The notes: generated by a model not told the origin, from the letters alone. Numbered from the stretch's first letter, positions 54,003 through 63,539 are shown. The stretch is 64,000 nucleotides of DNA from Sphingomonas sp. SORGH_AS_0879 (GCF_030819175.1 NZ_JAUTBJ010000002.1:1560001-1624000); one strand, 5' to 3'. A program made the numbers and translations.

Positions 54003-54710
54003 TCACCGCGCCAGCGCGCGCTCGGTATCCTCCCGCGCCTGGTCGACCAGAACGATCGTCGCGGCCCGCGCGGCGGCGGCATCGGAATCGGCGATGGCGG
54101 CGAAGAGCTGGCGATGTTCGGGCATCGAGTCACGCGGCAGCTTGGCGCTGCGATGCTTGTAGAGGGTGGTCCAGCGGACCGCCGCGCCGATGCTGCCCGA
54201 CAGGCTGATGAGCAGTTCGTTGCCGGTCGCCTCCAGGATGATGTTGTGGAAGAGCTGATCGGCGGCGCGGCCCTGTTCGGTGTGGAGGCCGTTTTCCCCC
54301 ATCGCCTCCAGCGCGGCGCCCATGCGCGACAATTGGCGGGTGTCGCGTTTGAGGGCGGCCAGCTCGGCGGCGGCGGGCTCGACGATCAGGCGGAGCTGGA
54401 ACAGGCTCTGGACGAAACCGGCGGGTGGTTCCCCCTCGAACATCCAGGCGAGCAGTTCGGGGTCGAGCAGGTTCCACTCCAGCCGCTCGCGCACCCGCGT
54501 TCCCGCCTTGGGCTTGCTGACCACCAGTCCTTTGGCAGACAACATCCGCAGCGCCTCTCGCACCACGGAGCGGGACATGCCGCGCTGCTCGGCGATCTCG
54601 ACCTCACCCGGCAGCGTCGATCCGGTGGCGATCCGCCCGGTCACGATGGCGACACCGATGTCCCGCGCCAGGGCGCTATGGGCGGGTCCGCGTCGCTTCA
54701 CTGTCGTCAC
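54003..54710 (-). CDS. GntR-family regulator, FadR subfamily
   Basis: A 235-aa repressor: an N-terminal winged HTH (RIATGSTLPGEVEIAEQRGM, SRSVVREALRMLSAKGLVV) and a C-terminal FCD domain with likely metal-binding His and Asp (FHNIILEATGN, HRQLFAAI). FadR/FCD regulators bind sugar acids or dicarboxylates. Divergent from the CocE gene; its operator-like palindrome lies at that gene's promoter. It may also control the alpha-galactosidase set. Confidence 0.85.
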   Translation of the reverse strand: MTTVKRRGPAHSALARDIGVAIVTGRIATGSTLPGEVEIAEQRGMSRSVVREALRMLSAKGLVVSKPKAGTRVRERLEWNLLDPELLAWMFEGEPPAGFVQSLFQLRLIVEPAAAELAALKRDTRQLSRMGAALEAMGENGLHTEQGRAADQLFHNIILEATGNELLISLSGSIGAAVRWTTLYKHRSAKLPRDSMPEHRQLFAAIADSDAAAARAATIVLVDQAREDTERALAR

Positions 54711-54828
54711 TCGACTTGTTCCTCTCCGATGGGAAGGGGGCTTGCTGGCGCCTTTGTCAGACCTTTCTATGGGTCATGATCGCGAAAGGGAAGCATGGTG
54801 TCGGGGCGTTACCGGACACCGCACGGCC

Positions 54829-54856
54829 TTGCCACGGAAATGATACATTGTATCAA
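54829..54856 (+). promoter_or_regulatory. Promoter and GntR-type operator upstream of the CocE-type gene
   Basis: TTGCCA at 54829 and TATCAA at 54851 are 16 bp apart. The perfect palindrome TGATACATTGTATCA (54841-54855) lies in the spacer and runs into the -10 element, so bound repressor would block RNA polymerase. Palindromes of this TGATAC/GTATCA kind suit FadR-type regulators. Confidence 0.6.
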
Positions 54857-54937
54857 TGACAAAATCGGCCAGTTGCCCTGACGCATCGATCGCGGCACGA
54901 TGGGCCATCAACCGATCCATGAGGGGGATCCGTTTTC

Positions 54938-56911
54938 ATGACGTTGCGTAACCTTTTGCTCGCCGCCAGCGCGCTCGCGATCCTGTCACCCGCCACGGCG
55001 CAGCAGCGCGCGGATGCCGATCAACCGTCCACCCCGGTCAAGGTCGTGACCGACTCCACGGTCAGCGACATTCCCGCCAGGTTCACGCCGCCGACCAACA
55101 TCGCCGAGCGCGATTACGACAAGCGCGAAGTGATGATCCCGATGCGCGACGGGACCAAGCTCTACACCGTCATCGTCGTGCCCAAGGGCGCGGTGAACGC
55201 ACCGATCGTGCTGACCCGCACCCCCTATAACGCGGCGGGCCGCGCCAAGCGGTCGGACAGCACCCGGATGATCGAGGCGCTGCCGCTGGCCGATGAGGAA
55301 TTCACCAAGGCGGGCTATATCCGCGTCTATCAGGACATTCGCGGCAAATACGGATCGGAGGGCGACTATGTCGTCACGCGTCCGGTCATCGGTCCGCTCA
55401 ACGCGACCAAGGTCGATCACACGACCGATGCCTATGACACGATCGACTGGCTGGTGAACAAGGCGAACCTGCCTGAGTCGAACGGTCGGGTCGGCATGAT
55501 CGGGTCCTCCTATGAGGGCTTCACCGTCGTCATGGCGCTGCTGAACCCGCACCCCGCGCTGAAGGTCGCGGCACCCGAGAGCCCGATGATCGACGGCTGG
55601 ATGGGCGACGACTGGTTGCATTATGGTGCCTTCCGCTTCGCCAATATCGGCTGGATCGGGTCGCAGACCGGCTACAAGGGCGAGGGCAAGGCGCCGTCGA
55701 GCGGCGGCTATGACGATTACGAGAATTTCCGCACCGGTTCCGCCAACGACTGGGCGAAGAAGTCGGGGTACGACCAGCTGCCTTTCTGGCAGCGGATCGT
55801 CCAGCACCCCTCCTATGATTTCTACTGGCAGGGCCAGGCGCTCGACGAGCTGCTGGCGGCCAATCCCTCCAACGTGCCGACCCTCTGGGAACAGGGGCTG
55901 TGGGATCAGGAGGACATGTACGGCGCGATCACGTCCTGGGAAGCGCTGAAGGCCAAGGGCAAGCTGGGCAACAATTTCCTGGTCATGGGCCCATGGCGGC
56001 ACAGCCAGATCAACCGGACCGGCACCAGCCTGGGGCCGTTCCAGTGGAATGGCGACACCGCCAAGCAGTTCCGCGCGGAGATGGTCCTGCCGTTGTTCAA
56101 CCAGTATCTGAAGGACGGCCCGCCCGCCAACCTGCCCAGCGCCGCCATCTACAACACCGGTGAGAATCACTGGGACAGGCTGACCCAATGGCCGCTCGCC
56201 TGCCAGACCGGCTGCGCCACGCCGCTGACCCCGCTCTATCTGGCGGATAACAAGGGGCTGAGCTTCGACAAGCCGGGGGCGGGGCAGGATGCCTATGTCT
56301 CCGACCCCGCCAATCCGGTCCCGCATCTGTCGCGGCCGGTCAATTTCGACGATGGCCGCTGGGGTGACTGGCTGGTCAGCGATCAGCGGCATGTCGACGG
56401 TCGGACAGACGTCGTCACCTATACGACGCCCGTTCTGACCAAGGCGGTGCGCGTGTCCGGCGCGCCGATCGCCGATCTGTTCGCGCGGACGACCGGAACG
56501 GACGGCGATTTCGTGGTGAAGATCATCGACGTCCTGCCGCCGGAAAATGCGATCGATCCCAAGATGGGCGGCTATGAACTGCCTATCAGCCTCGACATCT
56601 TCCGGGGCCGCTATCGCAACAGCTTCGCCAATCCGACCGCGATCCCGGCGGGCAAGGTGCAGGAGTACAAGTTCCGCCTGCCGACGGTGAACCATGTGTT
56701 CCAGCCGGGGCACCGGATCATGATCCAGGTCCAGTCCAGCCTCTTCCCGCTCTATGACCGCAATCCGCAGACCTTCGTGCCCAACATCTTCACCGCCAAG
56801 GCCGGCGACTATCGCAAGGCCACGATTACGCTGGAACGCGGCGGCACCAATGCCAGCCGTGTCTGGTTGCCCGTCGTACCGCTCGACCAATCGGCGGTGA
56901 CGGCGCGCTGA
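54938..56911 (+). CDS. CocE/NonD-type exported hydrolase (alpha-amino-acid ester hydrolase-like)
   Basis: A 657-aa protein with a signal peptide (MTLRNLLLAASALAILSPAT). The alpha/beta-hydrolase domain carries Tyr/Ser motif VGMIGSSYEGFTVVM (nucleophile S191), a WLHYGAFRF helical cap, and a C-terminal jellyroll typical of CocE/X-Pro dipeptidases (HRIMIQVQSSLFPLYDRNPQ). The family includes cocaine esterase and amino-acid ester hydrolases that make or cleave beta-lactam antibiotics. Substrate here is unknown. Confidence 0.85.
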   Translation: MTLRNLLLAASALAILSPATAQQRADADQPSTPVKVVTDSTVSDIPARFTPPTNIAERDYDKREVMIPMRDGTKLYTVIVVPKGAVNAPIVLTRTPYNAAGRAKRSDSTRMIEALPLADEEFTKAGYIRVYQDIRGKYGSEGDYVVTRPVIGPLNATKVDHTTDAYDTIDWLVNKANLPESNGRVGMIGSSYEGFTVVMALLNPHPALKVAAPESPMIDGWMGDDWLHYGAFRFANIGWIGSQTGYKGEGKAPSSGGYDDYENFRTGSANDWAKKSGYDQLPFWQRIVQHPSYDFYWQGQALDELLAANPSNVPTLWEQGLWDQEDMYGAITSWEALKAKGKLGNNFLVMGPWRHSQINRTGTSLGPFQWNGDTAKQFRAEMVLPLFNQYLKDGPPANLPSAAIYNTGENHWDRLTQWPLACQTGCATPLTPLYLADNKGLSFDKPGAGQDAYVSDPANPVPHLSRPVNFDDGRWGDWLVSDQRHVDGRTDVVTYTTPVLTKAVRVSGAPIADLFARTTGTDGDFVVKIIDVLPPENAIDPKMGGYELPISLDIFRGRYRNSFANPTAIPAGKVQEYKFRLPTVNHVFQPGHRIMIQVQSSLFPLYDRNPQTFVPNIFTAKAGDYRKATITLERGGTNASRVWLPVVPLDQSAVTAR

Positions 56912-56939
56912 TTCATCGGCCCCGCGGTCGGGATCGCGC

Positions 56940-56969
56940 CTTCCCCCTTCTCCGCTCAGGAGGGGGAAG
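56940..56969 (+). terminator. Hairpin after the CocE-type gene
   Basis: CTTCCCCCT and AGGGGGAAG form a 9-bp stem with a 12-nt loop, 28 bp after the stop. No strong T run follows. The remainder up to 57086 is unusually AT-rich and contains no gene. Confidence 0.5.
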
Positions 56970-57086
56970 ACGCGAAGCGTTGCAGGTGTAAATATCCTTA
57001 AAATATTGAAAAAGTTGACTTTTGTTTTGCCTTAATGGGTCATCTTACCTCTTGGAGGGGCGGGCCGGGAGCGCTATCTACAGCGT

Positions 57087-58256
57087 GTGGTTCTCGCCCC
57101 GCCATTGACCCCGCCACTGCCCTTGCCCGGTGATACGATCGCGACGGCGACCGCCGATTCCGTCGATGTGCGTCGCTATCTGGCCTTGGTGGCGGCCGCG
57201 ACCGAGCGGTTGATGACCGCCGACGATCCGGCGGCGATGATCGATTCGCTCTTCGCCTTGATCCGTGACGAGCTGCAACTCGACGTCTTCTTCCATTTCC
57301 GCCGCGACGGTGGCGCGACCCGGCTGGAGGCATGGGGCGGGCTGACCCGCGCCGAACGCCACGCGGCGGCGATGCTGGATGTCGAAAGCTCCGCCTGCGG
57401 GCAGGTGATGCGCGAGCGGCGGACGCTGCACCTGACCGATGTGCAGGGGAACGCAGAAACCCGGACGAGCTATGTTCGGTCACTGGGCGTCGAGGTCTAT
57501 CTGTGCATGCCGCTTCTGCACGGGGACGAGGTGCTGGGCACGTTGGGCTTTGGGCGACGCACCGCGCGGCCGTTCGATGAAGAGGAGCGGCGGTTGCTCC
57601 TGCTGCTCTGCCATTATGCGGCGCTGGCGCAGCATCGCTTGCGCATCGAGGAGGCGTTGCGCCACGGCATCGACACGCAGGCGCGGTTGCTCGCCGAATT
57701 GAACCACCGGGTCCGCAACGCCCTGCAAGTCGCGATCGGTCTGGTATCGCACGAGGTGCGTTCGGCGGTCGAGCCCACCGCCCGGACGGCGCTGTCGCGT
57801 GCGGCGGAGCGGTTGCAGGTGCTGGCGAGCGCGCACCGCCCGCTCTACGCCACCGCCGATCCGGGGCTGGTCGACCTGCCCGCGCTGTTCGGCGACGTCA
57901 TCACCCAGTTGCGGGGCGATGTTCCCGCCGGGACCATCCACGCGCCTTTGCCGCTGGCCGTACCGATCGAGCGGGCGGTGGCCGCCGCGCTGCTGCTCGA
58001 CGCCCTTCTGGAGGGCGGGGTGGCGCTGCCCCGGATCACGTTGCAGGCCGTGGACCGCGACGGGAACGAAAAGCTGATCATCTCGTTTCAGGGCTCCGGA
58101 TGGGGACATGTCGCGGCCGTCGCCGAGCAAAATCGGCTCGTCGTGCGGCTTTGCCACCAATTGCGAGCGACATTGACGAACGAGGATGACGAGTGCCTGA
58201 TCTTGGTCATGCCGCATGACGGCGATGAATACGGGCACGGTTGCGCGCATCGATGA
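57087..58256 (+). CDS. HWE/HisKA_2-type sensor histidine kinase with GAF domain
   Basis: A 389-aa soluble sensor: a GAF domain (about residues 25-185), then the HWE/HisKA_2 H-box LLAELNHRVRNALQVAIGLV. The catalytic ATP-binding part is short and weakly conserved. The start is GTG 57087; later ATG starts would trim the GAF domain. It lies beside a stand-alone receiver, its likely partner. Signal sensed is unknown. Confidence 0.8.
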   Translation: MVLAPPLTPPLPLPGDTIATATADSVDVRRYLALVAAATERLMTADDPAAMIDSLFALIRDELQLDVFFHFRRDGGATRLEAWGGLTRAERHAAAMLDVESSACGQVMRERRTLHLTDVQGNAETRTSYVRSLGVEVYLCMPLLHGDEVLGTLGFGRRTARPFDEEERRLLLLLCHYAALAQHRLRIEEALRHGIDTQARLLAELNHRVRNALQVAIGLVSHEVRSAVEPTARTALSRAAERLQVLASAHRPLYATADPGLVDLPALFGDVITQLRGDVPAGTIHAPLPLAVPIERAVAAALLLDALLEGGVALPRITLQAVDRDGNEKLIISFQGSGWGHVAAVAEQNRLVVRLCHQLRATLTNEDDECLILVMPHDGDEYGHGCAHR

Positions 58257-58275
58257 CGATCCCCACGGGAACAGC

Positions 58276-58695
58276 ATGCCCGACGATCCGCTGAACCTGC
58301 TGATCATCGAAGACGAAGCGCTGGTCGCGATGCTGGTCGAGGATGCGCTGACGCTTCACGGTCACCACGTCATCGGCATCGCCGACACGGTGGCGTCCGC
58401 CATGGCGCTGGCGGAGCAGGATCGGCCCGACCTGGCCTTGTGCGACGTGAAGCTGGCGGACGGGGATAGCGGCCTGACCGCCGCGCAGCTTCTGGCCGAT
58501 CGCGGTATCCCTTGCGTGTTCCTCAGCGGCAATTGCCCCGATCGGGGCGGTCATCCGCTGGTCATCGGCTGCATCGCGAAGCCCTTTCGCCCGGGCAGCC
58601 TGGGCTTGGCGGTCCGCGCGGCGTATCGGGTGGCGACGGGTCAGCCGGTGGACCATGCGCCCCCCGCGCTGAAATTCTATGGCGAGCCGCGGTAG
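58276..58695 (+). CDS. Stand-alone receiver-domain response regulator
   Basis: A 139-aa receiver without output domain: LLIIEDEALVAMLVEDALTL (acidic pair), D65-region phospho-acceptor in LALCDVKLADGDSG and the Lys in CIAKPF. A starting ATG at 58216 overlapping the kinase end is also possible. It is probably phosphorylated by the adjacent kinase. Confidence 0.82.
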   Translation: MPDDPLNLLIIEDEALVAMLVEDALTLHGHHVIGIADTVASAMALAEQDRPDLALCDVKLADGDSGLTAAQLLADRGIPCVFLSGNCPDRGGHPLVIGCIAKPFRPGSLGLAVRAAYRVATGQPVDHAPPALKFYGEPR

Positions 58696-58731
58696 CGCAT
58701 TCCGACCCGGATCGGGGAGGGACTTCCCGCC

Positions 58732-59181
58732 CTACGCTTCGCCGGACGGTCCCTCCAGCCGGGTTTCGATCGCCAGTTCCAGCTTGTCGAGAATGCGCTC
58801 CAGTTGCGCGGTATCGTCCGGGGTCAGCAGGCAAAAGGCCTGTTCGACGAGTTCGCGGCGCAACGGCTCGGTCTGGCGAATGACCTGTTCGCCGCTCTCC
58901 GTGATCTTCAGCCGCTTGGCCCGCCGGTCGGCCGGGTCCGCCACCCGCACCACCAGCCCGTCGCGCTCCATCGTGTCGATCGCCTGCGTCACGGTGCGTG
59001 GCGCGAGGTCGAACCACTCCGCGACGTCCGCCGCGCGCACCGGCATGTTGTTCGCGATGAAATAGAGCAGCTTGGCGCGCGCCAGCGATGCCCCCTGCGC
59101 CGCCATGCGCCGGTCAAGGTGGCGATGGAGCCGTTGGCAGATACGACTGTAGCGGAGGGCAAGGGCGTCAAGATCGGGCAT
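58732..59181 (-). CDS. MarR-family transcriptional regulator
   Basis: A 149-aa winged-helix protein: HLDRRMAAQGASLARAKLLY, VRAADVAEWFDLAPRTVTQA (recognition helix), VVRVADPADRRAKRLKITES (wing). Divergent from the emrA-emrB-nodT pump genes, with an inverted repeat in the shared intergenic region. It probably represses the pump and responds to phenolic or lipophilic compounds. Confidence 0.85.
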   Translation of the reverse strand: MPDLDALALRYSRICQRLHRHLDRRMAAQGASLARAKLLYFIANNMPVRAADVAEWFDLAPRTVTQAIDTMERDGLVVRVADPADRRAKRLKITESGEQVIRQTEPLRRELVEQAFCLLTPDDTAQLERILDKLELAIETRLEGPSGEA

Positions 59182-59195
59182 ATTATGAGGTAGCT

Positions 59196-59218
59196 CAATA
59201 AATGGTCTTGCCTTATTG
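59196..59218. promoter_or_regulatory. Inverted repeat in the marR-emrA intergenic region
   Basis: CAATAA (59196-59201) and TTATTG (59213-59218) are inverted with an 11-nt spacer, typical of a MarR dimer site. It lies 60 bp upstream of emrA and 15 bp upstream of the marR start. Confidence 0.4.
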
Positions 59219-59277
59219 TGCAAGTGCGAGCAAAAGCACCGTCAGGTTCTATTGATTCCATCGACAGGGAGGCCTGG

Positions 59278-60474
59278 ATGGCCGACGCACATCACGTGAA
59301 TGAGGGGCAGGACGTCGGCGCGCAGGATGCCGCCGAGGCGGAAGACAAGACCCCCGTCCCGCCCGCCAAGAAGCGGCGGATTCGCATCATCCTGCTGGTC
59401 GTCGCGGCGGTCGCGGTGATCGCTGGCGTGTTCTGGTACGCGAACTACAAAAGCGTCGGCCAGTATATGCAGTCGACCAACGACGCCTTCATTCAGGCCG
59501 ACGCGGTGACGGTCGCGCCCAAGGTGTCGGGCTATGTCGACAAGGTGTTCGTCGGCGAAAACCAGAATGTGCAGGCGGGCGAGCCGCTGCTCCAGATCGA
59601 CACCCGCGACTATCGCGCGCAGACCGCGCAGATCGAGGCCCAGATCGGTGTGGCGCAGGCCAATGCCGAGGGCGTCCAGGCGCAGATCAAGGAACAGCAG
59701 GCCGCGATCGACCGCGCTGAGGCCGATCTTCGCGCCGCGCAGAGCGATGCCGTCTTCGCCCAGGCCGAAGTCGCGCGCTACACGCCGCTGGCCGCATCGG
59801 GTGCGGAAAGCCGCGAACGTCTGTCGCAGCTTCAGAACCAGGCGCGCCAGGCCAATGCCAAGGTCGCGGCGGCCAATGCCGCGCTGTCCGCCGCGCGCCG
59901 CCGCATCGGCACGCTGAATGCGCAAGGACAGCAGGCCCGCTCGCAAGGCCAGGCCGCACGGGCGCAGTTGGACGCGGCCGAGGTTAATCTGGGCTCGACG
60001 ACCATCCGCGCCTCGATCGCGGGTCGCGTCGGCAACAAGACCGTGCGCGTCGGCCAGTTCGTCCAGGCGGGCACCCGTACCATGTCGATCGTGCCGGTCA
60101 GTCAGCTCTACATCAATGCGAACTTCAAGGAGACGCAGCTTGGCCTGATGCGTCCCGGCCAGCCGGTGAAGATCGAGGTCGATGCGCTGCCGGGCGTCGA
60201 GATCAAGGGCCATGTCGAGAGTGTGGCGCCCGGCACCGGCGCGCAATTCTCGCTGCTCCCGCCTCAGAACGCGACCGGCAACTTCACCAAGATCGTGCAG
60301 CGCGTGCCCGTGCGCATCGCGGTGGACGCCGATGCGCAGACCCGCGCGCTGATGGTGCCGGGCATGTCGGTCGAGGTGATCGTCGACACCCGCTCGGCCA
60401 AGGGCGCGTTGAAGCGTATCGCCGAGCAGCAGGACCAGCATAACGAAGCGCGGGAGGGGGCGCAGCGCCGGTGA
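59278..60474 (+). CDS. emrA: EmrA-type membrane fusion protein
   Basis: A 398-aa periplasmic adaptor: one N-terminal membrane helix (ILLVVAAVAVIAGVFWYANY), a first barrel-sandwich half (APKVSGYVDKVFVGENQNVQ), a long Gln/Ala-rich coiled coil and the second half (INANFKETQLGLMRPGQPVK). HlyD/EmrA class. It links the EmrB pump to the outer-membrane channel. Confidence 0.88.
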   Translation: MADAHHVNEGQDVGAQDAAEAEDKTPVPPAKKRRIRIILLVVAAVAVIAGVFWYANYKSVGQYMQSTNDAFIQADAVTVAPKVSGYVDKVFVGENQNVQAGEPLLQIDTRDYRAQTAQIEAQIGVAQANAEGVQAQIKEQQAAIDRAEADLRAAQSDAVFAQAEVARYTPLAASGAESRERLSQLQNQARQANAKVAAANAALSAARRRIGTLNAQGQQARSQGQAARAQLDAAEVNLGSTTIRASIAGRVGNKTVRVGQFVQAGTRTMSIVPVSQLYINANFKETQLGLMRPGQPVKIEVDALPGVEIKGHVESVAPGTGAQFSLLPPQNATGNFTKIVQRVPVRIAVDADAQTRALMVPGMSVEVIVDTRSAKGALKRIAEQQDQHNEAREGAQRR

Positions 60475-62024
60475 GCGCCGCCGTCGCCCAGCGGGGTGCC
60501 CCTCCGGCCAAGGCGGACCTGACCGCCTGGCTCGCCGTCGCGGCGGGCAGCATCGGCGCGCTGATGGCGACGCTCGACATCTCGATCGTCAACTCGGCGC
60601 TGCCCACCATCCAGGGCGAGATCGGCGCGAGCGGGACGGAGGGGACGTGGATCGCGACCTCCTATCTGGTCGCCGAGATCATCATCATCCCGCTGTCCGC
60701 CTGGCTGGAGCGGTTGCTGGGGCTTCGCACCTTCCTGCTGATCGCCTCTATCCTGTTCACCGGCTTTTCGGTGGTGTGCGGCCTGTCGACCAACCTGACG
60801 ATGATGATCGTCGGACGGGCGGGGCAGGGGATCACCGGCGGCGCGCTGATCCCGACCGCGCTGACCATCATCGCCACCCGACTGCCGCGCGAGCAGCAGC
60901 CGATCGGGACGGCGTTCTTCGGGGTGACCGCCATTCTGGGGCCCGTGATGGGGCCGCTGATCGGCGGCTGGCTGACCGAGAATGTCAGCTGGCACTATGC
61001 CTTTTTCCTGAACATTCCGGTCGGCGCGGTGCTGGTCACGCTGTTGCTGGTCGGCCTGCCGCACCAGAAGCCGCATCTCTCCGAACTGGCCAAGGCCGAC
61101 TGGCTGGGCATTGCCGGGCTGGCGCTGGGACTGGGCGGGCTGACCGTCGTGCTGGAGGAGGGCCAGCGCGAGCAGTGGTTCGAGTCGCGCGAGATCATCG
61201 AGCTGACCATCTTGTCGATCTTCGGCTTCGCCCTGTTGTTCGCCGGGCAATTCGTCGCCTCGCGCCCGGTCATCCGCCTCAAGCTGCTGCTCGATCGCCA
61301 GTTCGGCAGCGTGGTCATCATGGGCATCGTGCTGGGCATGGTGCTCTACGGCACCTCCTATGTGATCCCGCAATTCCTGGCCTCGATCGCCGGATATAAC
61401 GCGTTCCAGGCGGGCAAGGTCGTGCTGTTGAGCGGCATTCCCAGCCTGATCATGATGCCCTTCACCCCGATCCTGATCAAAAGGGTCGATATCCGCATCG
61501 CGGTGGGGCTGGGCCTGGGCATCATGGCGTTGAGTGCCGGGATCGACACGGTGCTGACGGCGGATTCGACCGGTAGCTCGTTCACCGACAGCCAGTTGTT
61601 GCGCGGTGTCGGCACCATCCTGGGCATGTTGTTCCTGAACCAGGCCGCGATCTCCTCCGTCCCGCCATCGCAGGCCGGGGATGCGGCGGGGCTGTTCAGC
61701 GCGGCGCGAAATCTGGGCGGGTCGTTCGCGCTCGCCGGGATCGCGACCGTGCAGGACCAGCGCAGCTTCCTGCACGAGCGCCGTCTGGAGGAATCGCTGT
61801 CGGCCAATTCGGGGGCGACCCAGGACTGGCTGTCTGCGCTGACCCAGCAGTTCGGCAGCCCCGACGCGGCGCTGCGCATGATCGGCAATATGATCCGGCA
61901 ACAGGCGCTGGTCATGACCTATAACGACCTGTTCTTCATCCTGTGCGTCGGCATCCTGATGGTGATGCCGCTTGTCCTGTTCCTCCGCCCGCTGCCCAAG
62001 GGCGGCCCCGTGGCGATGCATTGA
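60471..62024 (+). CDS. emrB: EmrB-type MFS multidrug transporter (DHA2 family)
   Basis: A 517-aa transporter with 14 predicted helices. First helix AGSIGALMATLDISIVNSAL carries the D in DHA2 motif D1 (LDxTIVNVALP), motif A/C are evident in VGRAGQGITGGALIPTALTI and GPVMGPLIGGWLTENVSWHY. The GTG start overlaps the emrA stop as GTGA. Confidence 0.9.
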   Translation: MSAAVAQRGAPPAKADLTAWLAVAAGSIGALMATLDISIVNSALPTIQGEIGASGTEGTWIATSYLVAEIIIIPLSAWLERLLGLRTFLLIASILFTGFSVVCGLSTNLTMMIVGRAGQGITGGALIPTALTIIATRLPREQQPIGTAFFGVTAILGPVMGPLIGGWLTENVSWHYAFFLNIPVGAVLVTLLLVGLPHQKPHLSELAKADWLGIAGLALGLGGLTVVLEEGQREQWFESREIIELTILSIFGFALLFAGQFVASRPVIRLKLLLDRQFGSVVIMGIVLGMVLYGTSYVIPQFLASIAGYNAFQAGKVVLLSGIPSLIMMPFTPILIKRVDIRIAVGLGLGIMALSAGIDTVLTADSTGSSFTDSQLLRGVGTILGMLFLNQAAISSVPPSQAGDAAGLFSAARNLGGSFALAGIATVQDQRSFLHERRLEESLSANSGATQDWLSALTQQFGSPDAALRMIGNMIRQQALVMTYNDLFFILCVGILMVMPLVLFLRPLPKGGPVAMH

Positions 62025-62029
62025 GAACC

Positions 62030-63493
62030 ATGATGCGCAAGCAGCTTTCCCTCATCCCGCTCCTCCTGCTGGGGGCCTGCACCGTCGGGCCCAACTATGC
62101 CGGGCCGCCCCAGGCGATCGGATCGGCGGCGACCCCGCCCGCCGGGTTCGTTCGCGCGGACAACATGCTCGCGACCACCGCACCGGCGGTGGCCGACTGG
62201 TGGACGACGCTGAACGACCCGATGCTCACCTGGCTGGAAGAGCGCGCGCTGGAGGCCAATCCGAACGTCGCGGTGGCGCAGGCGCGGTTGAAGCAGGCAC
62301 GCTCGGCTCTACGGCTGGAGCGGGCCAACCAGGCGCCCAACGCCAATGCCAGTGCGACCTATCTCCATGCCAATCTGCCGGGCCTGAACCTGGGCGGCAG
62401 CGGCTCGGGCGAAGGGCAGGGCGGTGCCGATGGCGGCGGCGGTTCGGGCGGTCAGAGTGTCAATTTCTTCAACCTCGGCTTCGATGCGAGTTGGGAGGTC
62501 GATCTGTTCGGCGGACGCCGCCGCACGGTCGAGGCGGCGCGCGCCAATGCGGCGGCGGCGGAGGCCAATGTCGCCGACGCGCAGGTGTCGCTCAGCGCCG
62601 ATGTCGCCCAGGCCTATATCGGGCTGCGCGACACGCAACAGCGGCTGATCCTGGCGCGCGATGCGTCGCGGATGCAGCGCGATACGCTCAAGCTGACCGA
62701 GCAGCGCTTCGCCAACGGCACCGCCTCGCAACTGGAGGTGGAGCGGTTGCGCAACCAGGTCGAGAGCACCGATGCGCAGATCCTGCCGCTGTCCTCCTCG
62801 GTCGAGACCTATCTCAACGCGCTGGCGATCCTGATCGGCGAGGCGCCGGGGACGTTGGACCAGCGGCTGACCCAGGCGGGGCCGGTGCCGTTGCCGCCCG
62901 CGCAGGTGGCGGTGGGCGATCCGACATCGCTGCTCCAGCGCCGCCCCGATATCCGCGCCGCCGAGCGCAACCTGGCGGCGCAGACCGCGCGGATCGGCGT
63001 GGCGGAGGCGGCCAAGTTCCCGCGCCTCAACCTGATGGGGATCATCGGCATCGGCGGCACCTCGCTGGACTCGCTGACCGATCTCGACAATCTGGTGACG
63101 CTGGGTGCGCCGATGCTCCAGTGGAATGTGCTCAACTTCGGGCGGGCCAATGCGCGTGTCGGCCAGGCCGAAGGCGCGCGGGATGAAGCGGAGGCGCAAT
63201 ATCGCGGCGCGGTCCTGTCGGCGCTACGCGATGCGGAGGATGCGCTGTCGCGTTTCCGGGCGCGGCGGAACACGGTGGCGACGCTCGCCCGCGCCAAGGC
63301 GTCGGCGGATCGCTCGGCGGTGTTGATGCAGCAGCGATATCGGGCCGGGGCCGCGACCCTGATCGACACGCTGGATGCGGAGCGGCAGCGGGTGGCGGCG
63401 GACCAGTCGCTGTCGCAGGCGGTGGCGGGGCTGACCAATGATTATGTGTCGTTGCAGAAGGCGCTGGGCCTGGGTTGGCGCGTGCCGTCTTAA
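62030..63493 (+). CDS. NodT-type outer-membrane efflux lipoprotein
   Basis: A 487-aa TolC-family channel with a lipoprotein signal peptide (lipobox LLGAC at residues ~13-17, MMRKQLSLIPLLLLGACTVG), internal repeats of the OEP fold (LEERALEANPNVAVAQARLK, then PDIRAAERNLAAQTARIGVA) and a Gly-rich insertion. Completes the tripartite pump with EmrA and EmrB. Starts 5 bp after the emrB stop. Confidence 0.9.
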   Translation: MMRKQLSLIPLLLLGACTVGPNYAGPPQAIGSAATPPAGFVRADNMLATTAPAVADWWTTLNDPMLTWLEERALEANPNVAVAQARLKQARSALRLERANQAPNANASATYLHANLPGLNLGGSGSGEGQGGADGGGGSGGQSVNFFNLGFDASWEVDLFGGRRRTVEAARANAAAAEANVADAQVSLSADVAQAYIGLRDTQQRLILARDASRMQRDTLKLTEQRFANGTASQLEVERLRNQVESTDAQILPLSSSVETYLNALAILIGEAPGTLDQRLTQAGPVPLPPAQVAVGDPTSLLQRRPDIRAAERNLAAQTARIGVAEAAKFPRLNLMGIIGIGGTSLDSLTDLDNLVTLGAPMLQWNVLNFGRANARVGQAEGARDEAEAQYRGAVLSALRDAEDALSRFRARRNTVATLARAKASADRSAVLMQQRYRAGAATLIDTLDAERQRVAADQSLSQAVAGLTNDYVSLQKALGLGWRVPS

Positions 63494-63539
63494 TTCGCTC
63501 GGGAAGAGCGTGATGGAGGGGTGGTGCCGGTCCGTCCTG

